From contig CAZIYT010000006.1 in NCBI GenBank assembly GCA_964543545.1, positions 62,001 to 126,000 of the forward strand: a stretch of DNA of 64,000 bases. The letters run 5' to 3'. The first letter of the stretch is position 1. Every line of letters begins with the position of its first letter. This DNA is from UBA4416 sp964543545. GTDB lineage: Bacteria; Bacteroidota; Bacteroidia; B-17B0; Aurantibacillaceae. The position numbers were made by a program, and so were the translations under genes. Positions 48,540 to 57,687 of the stretch are shown here, piece by piece. Below the pieces are notes generated by a model. That model had not been told where the DNA came from. It saw only the letters and a list, made by a program, of their open reading frames with translations, and made no database searches.

Positions 48540-50630
48540 TCAGGTAGAATAGCGTGTGCTCCGGACGATCCGGCACTCTAAAATCACATCGGTATATTGC
48601 CCTTTCTCAGAGGATACCTGTAGCGTTCCGCCTATTTCTTTTGATCTCTCCATCATGCTTAAGCGTCCGTTGCCATGGGTTGTTTTTGTGGTATCAAACC
48701 CGCAGCCATTATCTGAGATCTTCAGTTTAAATACCTTGTCGTGAAAAGATACCAGTATGCTGATTTGCTCTGCTCCCGAATGTTTCACGGCATTGTGCAG
48801 GGCTTCGCGATAGATCAGGTAAATATGCTTGCGCTCCATGTAGGTAAAGATAGGATCGGCTTCAATCTGGTTATACCTGAAGGAAAATACAATGCCTGCA
48901 TGGCGGCAAAGCTCCTGTCCAAAGCGTTGCATTTTATCGAGCATGAGAATGAAATCATCGTTTCCGGGCTTGATGCTCCAGATAATATCGCTGATGCTCC
49001 GGGAGATTTCCAGGCTGGTTTGCTCGATGTTTTTGAGGACATCCTCCTGTTCCTGCGGACTTGCCGAGCGGGAGCCGAAGCCTGCAGAGAGCTTGATGCT
49101 GCTGATAGAGGCACCGATCTCATCATGGATATCGTTCGCAATTTCATTCCGCAGGGCCACCACCTTCAGCTTCTGGGATTGCCGGAATTTTTGCCATGCC
49201 AGCCACGCAAGCAGGGCCAGGATAGTGAAAGAGAGGATCAGCAAATACCGGTTCTTTTGCTCATTGCTGATCCGCGATTCAAACACCGCTTTGGTGCGCA
49301 ATACATTCAGGCTGTCGCTCACCGCTTTCATCAGGTACTCGCTGCGGTACTGGCTGCGCACTGCGTTTAGCTGGTCCCTGGTATCGAAGAGGCTGTCGTT
49401 TAAGCGATTCATCAGATCCGTTACCTCGAAGGCTTTGGGGTAATCGCTCTTAGCTGCGTAGATCTCCTTCAGGATCCCGGCAGTGGCAACGGCGGCGTCG
49501 GGATTATGATGGCGCAGGCATAAATCCAGGGATTTCTTTCCATAGAGTAATGCAGCGTCCGCTTTTCCCTGAGAGAGATAGATCCTCGATATAAGCCCCA
49601 GGATACGCCCCAGGAGGCTGTGATCGGTCCCGGCCGCTTTTTGTGCTTTGTACAGGTAGCTCAGTGCGGCCGTATCGTTTTGGTGATGCATCAGCTGGAT
49701 TTCCGCAAGATGGGACAAAACTTCAGCATCCCTGAATGTAAGCCTGTAGCGCTCGTTTACCTCCAGGCACTCCAGGAAGCCCTTCTCTGCCTGTGCAAAG
49801 TTTTTGGCGTTAAGATCGATGATCGACAGGAAATTCAGCGCTTCCGAATAGCCATCCATATCGCCCGCTTTTTTACTGATGCCCAGGCTCTTTTTCAGAT
49901 AGTGTGCCGCTTTTTCATATTCATACAGGCGATAATAAATGAACGCGATTCTCCGGAGCGCCAGCGCAAACTGCCAGTCATCGCCTATCGCCTGGCTCAT
50001 GGCAAGACTTTTTTCATAATAGTCCAGCGCCTTCGACGACTGATCTGTTTTACGGTAAATGTCACCGACGCTCATCAGCGTTCTCGCTTTCCCGCTCAGG
50101 TCATGCATCGCCTCGCTGATCGATAAGCTCTCCATAAAAAAGCGCAGAGCCGTTTCATAATGATTTCTCATCAGGTATTTGGTCCCGATATTGCCGGCAG
50201 CCGTTGCCATACCCGAAGAATCACCGATGGCTTTGAACAGGTGATAGGAGGCCCGGTAGCGGGCTTCTTCCTGTGCAGGCAGGTCCATTCGTCCCATAAT
50301 CAGCCCTTCGTTATTCAGCGCTAACGCCAGGCAATGCAGGTAGAACTTTTTCAGAGAAAGGCTTTCGCTTCGGTAAAATGCCTGCCGGGCCAGGAGCTTC
50401 AGCTGTTGGTTGTCCTTTTCCCATTCGCCGTCAGGCGCCGTTTCAGAGAGCTGCGCCAGCACCTCGCAGCGCAGGGAGTCATTGCCCGCCTGTTTCAGAG
50501 CCATGCGAAGCGAATCTGTTCCATCTGTCTGAGCCGTGAGTCCCAAAAAGCAAAGGGAAAGAAATGCAGCGGTACAATGTTTCTGCGCATTCTGGAAACA
50601 GATCGTTATGAAACAGGGGATATGCTGCAT
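48540..50630 (-). CDS. TPR-containing hybrid-free sensor histidine kinase (NarX/DegS-like)
   Basis: A 696-residue kinase. A signal-like segment runs to LGLTAQ (about 34). Several TPR-type helices at about 60-420 sit in the periplasm, one membrane helix lies near 455-475 (YLLILSFTILALLAWLAW), and the HisKA_3 His is in NDIHDEIGASISSIKL at about residue 505. A HATPase follows, with EALHNAVKHSGAEQ (N box) and ISDNGCGFD (G1). The TPR input suggests sensing through protein contact or peptide binding. Its partner regulator starts 18 bases downstream. The palindrome CACGTAATAATACGTG lies 72 bases upstream. Confidence 0.92.
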   Translation of the reverse strand: MQHIPCFITICFQNAQKHCTAAFLSLCFLGLTAQTDGTDSLRMALKQAGNDSLRCEVLAQLSETAPDGEWEKDNQQLKLLARQAFYRSESLSLKKFYLHCLALALNNEGLIMGRMDLPAQEEARYRASYHLFKAIGDSSGMATAAGNIGTKYLMRNHYETALRFFMESLSISEAMHDLSGKARTLMSVGDIYRKTDQSSKALDYYEKSLAMSQAIGDDWQFALALRRIAFIYYRLYEYEKAAHYLKKSLGISKKAGDMDGYSEALNFLSIIDLNAKNFAQAEKGFLECLEVNERYRLTFRDAEVLSHLAEIQLMHHQNDTAALSYLYKAQKAAGTDHSLLGRILGLISRIYLSQGKADAALLYGKKSLDLCLRHHNPDAAVATAGILKEIYAAKSDYPKAFEVTDLMNRLNDSLFDTRDQLNAVRSQYRSEYLMKAVSDSLNVLRTKAVFESRISNEQKNRYLLILSFTILALLAWLAWQKFRQSQKLKVVALRNEIANDIHDEIGASISSIKLSAGFGSRSASPQEQEDVLKNIEQTSLEISRSISDIIWSIKPGNDDFILMLDKMQRFGQELCRHAGIVFSFRYNQIEADPIFTYMERKHIYLIYREALHNAVKHSGAEQISILVSFHDKVFKLKISDNGCGFDTTKTTHGNGRLSMMERSKEIGGTLQVSSEKGQYTDVILECRIVRSTRYST

Positions 50631-50701
50631 GAAACAAATATATAGAATCATGCAGGAATAAAAAATAACTCCGGGAGTTCAGGGTACCTGGAAGCCGCGC
50701 G

Positions 50702-50717
50702 CACGTAATAATACGTG
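50702..50717. promoter_or_regulatory. Palindrome CACGTAATAATACGTG, copy 2
   Basis: Identical 16-mer to 6185-6200. It lies between the RND gene terminator and the kinase gene, 72 bases upstream of the kinase start, in a promoter-like place. Confidence 0.45.
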
Positions 50718-50737
50718 GATTCGCATTCAGTCGCTCT

Positions 50738-50774
50738 AAAACAGCAGCACCGGCCAGTAAGCCCTTGCTGTTTT
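50738..50774 (-). terminator. Terminator overlapping the RND gene stop
   Basis: AAAACAGCA and TGCTGTTTT pair around a 19-base loop; on the minus strand the downstream arm ends in TTTT. The stop codon of the RND gene is inside the first arm. Confidence 0.6.
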
Positions 50775-53148
50775 ATTCTTCGATGTCACGGCTCGTTTGC
50801 TCTTCTTCCAGATCGATCAGGGGCTGGTCGAGCAACTCTTTCTTCGTATTCCGGCTGTCGATGGATAAGAGGATGGCTGGTAAGAGCACAAGGTTCGTAC
50901 ACATCGAAACGATAAGCGTGAGGGACACAAGGATGCCCATCGCCACCGTACCGCCGAAGCTGGATGCCGCAAAAATAATGAAGCCGAAGAACAGGATGAT
51001 ATTCGTATACACCATGCTTAAGCCGGTTTCTCTTACGGCTGTGGAAATAGCCTGGGGCGCACTGAATCCCTTTTTAAGCTCCTGACGGTACTTCGTAAGG
51101 AAATACACCGTACCGTCGGAGGCAATCCCAAAGGCAATGCTGAAGATCAGGATCGTAGAAGGTTTGAAGCGGATATCGAGGAAGCCCATCACGCCGGCCG
51201 TAATCACCAGTGGGATCAGGCAGGGCAGCTTGGACAGGAGGATGATCCGGATAGAGCGGAACAGCGCCATCCCTACAATCGCAATTAAAATAATTTCGAT
51301 GAGCAAACTTTCATAGAGGTTCGATAAGAGGTAATCGTTGTTCTTTAAAAATACCAGGCTATGGCCGGTAAGCGTCACCTTATAATCTTTCGGGTTGAAA
51401 ATGGAATCAATCTTAGGCCTTAAGGAATCCACTAACAGCTTCATGTTTTTAGAGCCGATATCGGAAGCCTGGAAGCTGACCCGTGTAATGCGCCTGCTAC
51501 TGTCCATAAAGGTCTGCATCACGTTATTCTGATTTTTGGCGGCTCCCGGCTTGAAGTATTCCGACAAGGCTTTCAGGTCGGTTACAGAAGGCAGCTTATA
51601 ATATTTCGGTTTGCCGTCGTTATAGGCCTGGTTCGAAAACTTGATGGCTTCCACGATCGACAATGGCCTTGAGAAAACACTGTCTTCTGCAAACAAGCGC
51701 TGCATCGCCTGGATCTTATACAAGGCTTTGGCATTATTGGCAAAGAGGCCGTTCTCTTTTTTGGTATCGATGGAGATCTCAAAGGGAAGCACGCCCCTGA
51801 AATTCTTTTCGAAATATTTAAGATCCACATACACCGGATCGTTTTGCGGAAGGTCATCTACCACATAGCCTACCACATTCATCATGCTCATACCCCAGAA
51901 ACAGATGATGGTGATTACCGTAATGGTAATATAGATGGCAGGGCGCTTGTGCTGTACCCAGCCGTTTACGCGGTCGAGCAGGGAATTGATGCGCCTGGCT
52001 TCCAGGTGATGCAGGTGCTTGGCCTTAGGCTCCGGTAACAAATTCAGAATGATCGGGATCAGGATCAGGGTAATGATGTAAGTCGTCATCACGCTGATCG
52101 CCGCTACCACACCAAATTCTACTAATAAAGAGCTGTTGGTGAAATATAACACACCGAAACCGATGGCCGTTGTAACATTGGCGAGGAATAAGCTCACACC
52201 GATGGTTTGAATGGTGCGCGACAGGGCTTTTACTTTATTGCCATGCAGGGCAAACTCCTTATGGTACTTATTAATGAGGAACACACAGTTGGGCAGGCCG
52301 ATCACCATGATCAGCGGTGGGATCAGGCCCGTGAGCACCGTGATCTTATAACCGAAGAGCTGCAGCGTTCCCACCGACCAGAGCACACCAATGGCTACCA
52401 CGAGCACCGAAAAGATCACCGAAGAGAAGGAGCGGAAGAATGCCCACAGCACAATAGCCGTCACCAGCACCGCCAGGGCCAGGAACAAGGTCATCTCGCC
52501 CGATACTTTTTTCATAATTGCCGAGCGGATATAAGGCATGCCCGAATAATGCATCTGTACATGGTGCTTTTGAGCAAAGGCTTCCGACACCCGCTTGATA
52601 TCATCTACAATAGTCAGGCGGCGCTTAGAGTTCAGCTCATTCTTGTTAAATGTGATCGCCATCAGGTTGGCGCCCGTTTCCTGATTAAAGATCAGGCCTT
52701 TATAGAAGGGCAGGGAAAACACCTCGGTCTTAAAGCTGTCGACTTCCTGCTGGTTATTGAACGCATGGCTGAGTAAAGGAACAAACTCAAATTTTTCGAG
52801 GCTGTCGTTCTTCACGATCTTGTACAATGAGGTGAGTGACATGACGCCCTTGATGCCCTGGATGCCCCTGATGCTATCGGTAAGCCTGTACCAGTCGTTG
52901 ATCTTGTTCAGGCGGAAGAAGTCTTTGTCCTCGAAGCCGATCACCATTACATTGCCATCTTCCCCGAATTGCTTTTTAAACCTCACATATTCCACATACG
53001 AGCTGTCGTCATCAGGCAGGATCTTGGCAAAATCGTAAGATAACTCGATTTTCGAGGTCTCGTAGACCATGAAACCCGTTACCGCCAGTAAGGCCAGAGT
53101 AAATGCTAATTTATGCCTGAGTAAAACGCCTGAAAAATAGTTCCACAT
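50773..53148 (-). CDS. RND-superfamily exporter (MMPL/HpnN-like)
   Basis: A 791-residue inner-membrane protein with two similar halves. Each half has one N-terminal helix, a periplasmic loop of ~150-180 residues and a five- or six-helix block. The first block includes FLALAVLVTAIVLWAFF and the GLPNCVFLINKYHKE motif; the second includes SIAFGIASDGTVYFLTKYRQ, with the Gly-Asp/Asn motif used for proton coupling in RND proteins. It resembles the two-half, sterol-sensing-domain-like exporters and lacks a long AcrB-type docking loop. Substrates could be lipids or hydrophobic compounds. No fusion or outer-membrane partner lies nearby. Confidence 0.93.
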   Translation of the reverse strand: MWNYFSGVLLRHKLAFTLALLAVTGFMVYETSKIELSYDFAKILPDDDSSYVEYVRFKKQFGEDGNVMVIGFEDKDFFRLNKINDWYRLTDSIRGIQGIKGVMSLTSLYKIVKNDSLEKFEFVPLLSHAFNNQQEVDSFKTEVFSLPFYKGLIFNQETGANLMAITFNKNELNSKRRLTIVDDIKRVSEAFAQKHHVQMHYSGMPYIRSAIMKKVSGEMTLFLALAVLVTAIVLWAFFRSFSSVIFSVLVVAIGVLWSVGTLQLFGYKITVLTGLIPPLIMVIGLPNCVFLINKYHKEFALHGNKVKALSRTIQTIGVSLFLANVTTAIGFGVLYFTNSSLLVEFGVVAAISVMTTYIITLILIPIILNLLPEPKAKHLHHLEARRINSLLDRVNGWVQHKRPAIYITITVITIICFWGMSMMNVVGYVVDDLPQNDPVYVDLKYFEKNFRGVLPFEISIDTKKENGLFANNAKALYKIQAMQRLFAEDSVFSRPLSIVEAIKFSNQAYNDGKPKYYKLPSVTDLKALSEYFKPGAAKNQNNVMQTFMDSSRRITRVSFQASDIGSKNMKLLVDSLRPKIDSIFNPKDYKVTLTGHSLVFLKNNDYLLSNLYESLLIEIILIAIVGMALFRSIRIILLSKLPCLIPLVITAGVMGFLDIRFKPSTILIFSIAFGIASDGTVYFLTKYRQELKKGFSAPQAISTAVRETGLSMVYTNIILFFGFIIFAASSFGGTVAMGILVSLTLIVSMCTNLVLLPAILLSIDSRNTKKELLDQPLIDLEEEQTSRDIEE

Positions 53149-53295
53149 AGTATGTAAAGATCTTTAATTATACCTATAACCTTGTGCCAGCCGATTACGA
53201 CCCCAAAGGCTCAAGGGGCTAAAGTTAAAAGATAAATTCTAACTGTTTGAAAAAAAATACCCCGTGAAACTTTAAAAGTGTTAAAATTCTCACGC

Positions 53296-54957
53296 TTACC
53301 TGTTGCTCTTCTTCACCGTTTTCAGGTTCAGCAGGTTCATCGGGTTAGTGGTGAGGCCGGTGATACGCTTGCTCACCAGGCGGATTACCTGGTCGTAATA
53401 GAGAGGAACCACCGGAGCATCATCGATCAGCATCTGGTCCATTTTCTGGTACATGGCATTTTTTACCTCGCGGTTCTGCTCGCGGATCACTTTCTCAAAG
53501 AGGATATCGAACTCAGGATTTTTATAATGCGTATAGTTGGAGCCCATCGGCGCAAAGTTCTTACTATAGAACAGGCTCATGAAATTTTCCTCGTCGGCAT
53601 AATCGCCTACCCAGGATTTCTTGAAGAAGTTGTACTCACAGCTGGCCACTGCCTGGCGCAGCACCGAAGGCTTATCGACACTCACCTTCACCCTGATGTT
53701 GTTATCTGCCAGTTGCGACTGGATGAACTCTGTTTGCTCGAGGTAATTATCTGTGGTATGCAGCGTGATCTCCGGCAGGTCTTTTCCTTCCGGGTATCCG
53801 GCTTCCATCAGCAATTGCCTTACTTTTTCAGGATCATAGGTATAGCCCTTCACGATCTTGTCGTTGAAAGAAGGTAAGCCATTGGGAATAAAACCTGCCG
53901 TAGCCGGGTAACCGACGTTCTTACGGAAATACTTCACCATCTTTTCCCTGTCAAACGCATAGTTGATGGCTTTACGGATAGCCTTTATCCTCAACGGCGA
54001 TTTTTTTACCAGCTCCATGTTCTCATCGATCAGGATCCCCAGGTAATCCGTTTTAAGGAAGGTTTGTTTTTGCAGATTGAATTTTTTGGCATAAGCAGCC
54101 TGCAGATCCCCGTTTTTGTCGAGCACCTCGTTGATGTTGAAGGCATCGGCTCCGCTGAGCATATCGTATTTTCCGTTTAGCAGCTCCATAAAAGCCGTTT
54201 CGCGGTCTTTCACAAACGATAAGGTCACGGCATCGAGGTAGGGCAGGCGCTGATTTCCTTCAAATTCAAAATAGTTTTCATTTTTCAGGAGCACGAGCTT
54301 CGTGCCTTCTTCCCAGAGCTTGAATTTAAAAGGCCCTGTGCCTACCGGGTTGCGGCGGAAATCCTGGCCGTACAGGTCTGTCGCTTCCGATGGAATGATC
54401 GAGAAATATTTCATGGTGAGCACGCTCAGGAAAGCGCTGAAAGGCTCCTTGAGGTAGATGATCACCGTAGAATCATTGGGCGCTGAAAAGCCTTTGTAAT
54501 TGGTCTTCTCCGAGCGGTCGATGTTGGTGAGGAGCGACATGGCGCTGCTGGTTTTGGCGTCGTACAGGCGGTTGAAGGAAAACACCACGTCTTTGGCTAC
54601 CACTTTGCGTCCTTTGCCGTTCTCGAAGCAGGAATTATCATGAAAAAACACATCGTTCCTCAGCGTGAATGTGTAGGTAAGGCCGTCATCGCTGATGTAC
54701 CAATTCTTCGCGATGCATGGCTTTACATGAAGCGAATCGTCCATTTGCAGCAAGCCGTTAAACAGCTGGTTCACCGGCCAGATGTCCTCCAGGTTGTTGG
54801 CAGTGGCCGGGTCGAGGCTGGTCGTACCGGCCATCTCGTTATAGTTGAACACGGTGCGCGTATCCTCTTCCGTTTTTGTATCGCCGCAACGGCTCCATAA
54901 GGTAAGAACCATAACAGGAAAAAGAATATAACGGAGGATAGCCGAAACGAGTTGCAT
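53296..54957 (-). CDS. Extracellular solute-binding lipoprotein family 5 (oligopeptide/nickel type)
   Basis: A 553-residue protein of the SBP_bac_5 family. The start at 54957 gives a signal segment (MQLVSAILRYILFPVMVLTLWSRC) with Cys at about 24, although the preceding residue Arg makes a poor lipobox. Landmarks: LEDIWPVNQLFNGLLQMDDSL, PCIAKNWYISDDGLTYTFTLR, and FSFNRLYDAKTSSAM, then the RKAINYAFDREKMVK motif and the long C-terminal lobe. It should bind peptides or metal-chelates outside the inner membrane. No ABC permease or ATPase genes are next to it, which is odd for this family but seen in Bacteroidota. Confidence 0.92.
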   Translation of the reverse strand: MQLVSAILRYILFPVMVLTLWSRCGDTKTEEDTRTVFNYNEMAGTTSLDPATANNLEDIWPVNQLFNGLLQMDDSLHVKPCIAKNWYISDDGLTYTFTLRNDVFFHDNSCFENGKGRKVVAKDVVFSFNRLYDAKTSSAMSLLTNIDRSEKTNYKGFSAPNDSTVIIYLKEPFSAFLSVLTMKYFSIIPSEATDLYGQDFRRNPVGTGPFKFKLWEEGTKLVLLKNENYFEFEGNQRLPYLDAVTLSFVKDRETAFMELLNGKYDMLSGADAFNINEVLDKNGDLQAAYAKKFNLQKQTFLKTDYLGILIDENMELVKKSPLRIKAIRKAINYAFDREKMVKYFRKNVGYPATAGFIPNGLPSFNDKIVKGYTYDPEKVRQLLMEAGYPEGKDLPEITLHTTDNYLEQTEFIQSQLADNNIRVKVSVDKPSVLRQAVASCEYNFFKKSWVGDYADEENFMSLFYSKNFAPMGSNYTHYKNPEFDILFEKVIREQNREVKNAMYQKMDQMLIDDAPVVPLYYDQVIRLVSKRITGLTTNPMNLLNLKTVKKSNR

Positions 54958-55150
54958 GAGCGTAGTTGATATATGTATAATCAATATTAAGCAAATAGCC
55001 GCCTGTTTTTTTAAACTATTTCAACAGTTTTTCACAGGATTGTGTCAATTCTTACAAATTGCATAAATTAGTCACTTGTAAGCAGGGAGGACGCTCCCGG
55101 GGATTTTTCATGCAGTTTATAAAAACAGGCACAAAAAGACATTAAAAAAT

Positions 55151-56725
55151 ATGATTATGATCAACAAAATGAACCCACTGGTACTGATCTTGTTTTTGTT
55201 ATTCCCGCTGATGGCAGGCGCTCAGGATGATGCCCTGGTAAAAGTAAGCCCCGAGAATGCCGCCGCCAAGCTGAAGCTGGGAAATTACGAAGATGCCCTG
55301 GGCGATTACCTGCAGCTGCTCAATGAGGAGCCCAACAACGAAAGCTTTAACTACAATGTGGCCGTGTGTTACCTGAACAGCAATGTCAATAAAGCCAAAG
55401 CCGTGCCTTACCTCGAGATTGTGACCCGCCGCGAAAAGCACGACCCCAATGCAGATTACCTCCTGGGCAGGGCTTACCAGTATGCCAACCGTTTTGATGA
55501 TGCCTCCAATACCTTTAAAAAATTCAAAGCCGATGCCAAAGGAACCGTGTTCAACCTGGTAGATGCGGAATTGCAGATCCAGCATTGCATCAATGCCAAG
55601 GAGCTCATGAAATACCCGGTAAATGTGACCTTTCAGAACCTGGGGACAAATATCAACTCACCTTACAGCGATTATTATCCCTTTGTCACCGCCAACGAAG
55701 CCTTTCTGGTATATAACACCAAGCGCCCGGAAAAGAATGCGGAGAAAATGGACAACGGGATGTACCTCAATTCCATCTATATGTCCAAAGTGGTGAATGG
55801 CGAGTACATGAAAGCCTCTCCCATTGGCGCTCCTATCAATGCGGGCAATGGTGGCATGGAAGTGATCGGCTTAAGCGCCAACGGCGATAACCTCCTGCTG
55901 TACCTGCCGGAAGGAGCCGGCAAAGGAAATATCTTTCTCAGCAAAATGGATCCGCAGGGCAACTTCGGAAAGCCTGAAAAGCTGGATGCGAAGATCAATT
56001 CCGGTGGCGACGAAATTGCCGCTTCCATTTCACCCGATGGCACCATCCTTTTCTTTGCCAGCAACCGCAAAGGCGGCTATGGAGGCACAGATATCTACCT
56101 GTGCCGGAAGATCGGGATGAAATGGTCGGAGCCGCAAAATGCAGGCCAGGACATTAACACGCCTTACGACGAAGATTTCCCGAACATTTCCCCGGATGGA
56201 AAGATCCTGTATTTCTCTTCCAAAGGCCACACCAGTATGGGAGGCTACGACATCTTCAAATCCAATTTCGATGAGAACAATACCTTCTCCAAGCCTAAGA
56301 ACATCGGTTATCCCATCAATACCACCGATGACGATATGAATTTCCGGATCTCCAAAAACGGGAAGTACGGCTACATCGCTACTGCCAAATCAGGTGGGCA
56401 GGGCGATTTCGATATTTACCGCGTGTCTTTCAGCGAAGTGGAGAATGATTATTCCGTCGTGATCGGGGAGCTCTCCACCGCAGATAATGCCGCTATTAAT
56501 TATGCCGATGTGTTTATTTCGGTAAGCAATAATATCTCCAAAGAGATCGTAGGCAACTACCTGCCAAACCCTGCAACGGGAAGGTTTGTGGTGATCCTGC
56601 CTCCCGGCAAATACCAGATGCGGATCGAGGCTCCGGGATATAAAACCTATACCAAAAATGTGGAGATTTACGACAAAGCCTCTTACCAGGCGGAAATCGA
56701 CACGAGGATCGAACTTTCCAAATAG
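55151..56725 (+). CDS. TPR-PD40 envelope protein (PorE-like without OmpA domain)
   Basis: A 524-residue protein with a signal peptide (ending LMAGAQ). Residues 30-150 hold TPR helices (AAAKLKLGNYEDALGDYLQL, NADYLLGRAYQYANRFDDAS). Residues 165-430 are PD40-like blades (SISPDGTILFFASNRKGGYG, NISPDGKILYFSSKGHTSM). Residues 440-520 form a carboxypeptidase-regulatory-like sandwich (GRFVVILPPGKYQMRIEAPG). It has the same order as the PorE-like protein at 9805-11829 but stops before an OmpA domain, so it would need a partner to reach peptidoglycan. Three ATG codons are possible starts within 18 bases. It lies just before recR, 20 bases away. Confidence 0.85.
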   Translation: MIMINKMNPLVLILFLLFPLMAGAQDDALVKVSPENAAAKLKLGNYEDALGDYLQLLNEEPNNESFNYNVAVCYLNSNVNKAKAVPYLEIVTRREKHDPNADYLLGRAYQYANRFDDASNTFKKFKADAKGTVFNLVDAELQIQHCINAKELMKYPVNVTFQNLGTNINSPYSDYYPFVTANEAFLVYNTKRPEKNAEKMDNGMYLNSIYMSKVVNGEYMKASPIGAPINAGNGGMEVIGLSANGDNLLLYLPEGAGKGNIFLSKMDPQGNFGKPEKLDAKINSGGDEIAASISPDGTILFFASNRKGGYGGTDIYLCRKIGMKWSEPQNAGQDINTPYDEDFPNISPDGKILYFSSKGHTSMGGYDIFKSNFDENNTFSKPKNIGYPINTTDDDMNFRISKNGKYGYIATAKSGGQGDFDIYRVSFSEVENDYSVVIGELSTADNAAINYADVFISVSNNISKEIVGNYLPNPATGRFVVILPPGKYQMRIEAPGYKTYTKNVEIYDKASYQAEIDTRIELSK

Positions 56726-56745
56726 GAAATTGTTTTTAGTACAGC

Positions 56746-57363
56746 ATGGAATTCAGCTCAAAATTGATAGAACAGGCAGTGGCACATTTCTCGGCTCTGC
56801 CGGGTGTTGGTAAAAAATCGGCCCTGCGTTATGTATTGCACCTCATTAAGCAGGATGCACAGGAGGTCGGTAATTTTTCGGAAGTGCTGAAAGCCCTGAA
56901 AAGTGACCTCAAGTATTGCAATAACTGCCACACCATTTCCGACCACGATGTGTGCGATGTGTGCTCCAACCCGGCGCGCAACCACCAGCTCATTTGCGTG
57001 GTGCAGGATTACAGGGATGTGATGGCGATTGAAAACACAGGCTTTTATAAAGGCGTATACCACGTGCTGGGTGGCCTCATCTCGCCGATGGAAGGCATCG
57101 GTCCCGGAAACCTGACGATTCAGACTCTGGTGGATAAGATCGCTTCGCAACGTGTGAAAGAGGTAATCCTGGCGCTGAACGCGACGATGGAAGGAGAAAC
57201 CACCAGCTTTTTCATTTTCAAAAAACTCGCCGCTTATGATGTGACGCTTTCTGCCATTGCGCGCGGTATTGCCGTGGGCGATGAGCTTGAGTATACCGAC
57301 GAGGTGACGCTCGGCCGCTCCATTGTGAACCGCATTCCTTATAACAATAGTTTAGCGAGGTAG
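56746..57363 (+). CDS. recR: Recombination mediator protein RecR
   Basis: A 205-residue protein. HFSALPGVGKKSALRYVLHLI is the N-terminal helix-hairpin-helix; CNNCHTISDHDVCDVC the zinc finger with four Cys; LICVVQDYRDVMAIENTG and YHVLGGLISPMEGIGPGNL the Toprim core; VTLSAIARGIAVGDELEYTD the end. RecR loads RecA with RecO and RecF at gaps and breaks. It is 20 bases after the TPR-PD40 gene, which may be cotranscribed by chance. Length matches the family (about 200). Confidence 0.97.
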   Translation: MEFSSKLIEQAVAHFSALPGVGKKSALRYVLHLIKQDAQEVGNFSEVLKALKSDLKYCNNCHTISDHDVCDVCSNPARNHQLICVVQDYRDVMAIENTGFYKGVYHVLGGLISPMEGIGPGNLTIQTLVDKIASQRVKEVILALNATMEGETTSFFIFKKLAAYDVTLSAIARGIAVGDELEYTDEVTLGRSIVNRIPYNNSLAR

Positions 57364-57687
57364 TAGTGCAAGTTTCCCGCAGATCCCGCAGATGGCACGG
57401 ATCAAAACAGATTAAGAATATTATGGTCTAAAGATTTGTATAGGTAATTTCTTATATGTCCTCATATGTCTTATATGGTTTAAAGAAAATGGAACTGCCT
57501 CTTATTAGTTAGTTATCGGTAAGAACAACTTCGCGCCTTCGCGTCTTTGCGGGAGGATCGAACGATGATATCTTTCTTGTTCCCTATATTTTCTATGCTT
57601 CTATGTGGTTTGATTTTTTTTCAATTTCATTTATGGAAATGTAAGCATCATCTCATCCTAATGGAAATTTCTTAAAAATCCATTCGT
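57364..57687. other. Gene-free stretch with CCCGCAGAT and CTTCGCG-type repeats
   Basis: No gene was found. It carries CCCGCAGATCCCGCAGATG (57374), a TATGTCCTCATATGTCTTATATGG run (57454-57479) and CGCCTTCGCGTCTTTGCGGG (57533-57552). These belong to the same loose word families as the gaps at 21.1, 26.8, 31.3 and 42.2 kb. The final ~100 bases are AT-rich upstream DNA of the MuiA-like gene. Confidence 0.5.

Noticed and set aside
48741..49370. 209-codon open frame opposite the histidine kinase
   Set aside because: Antisense to the HATPase and HisKA region; no motif.
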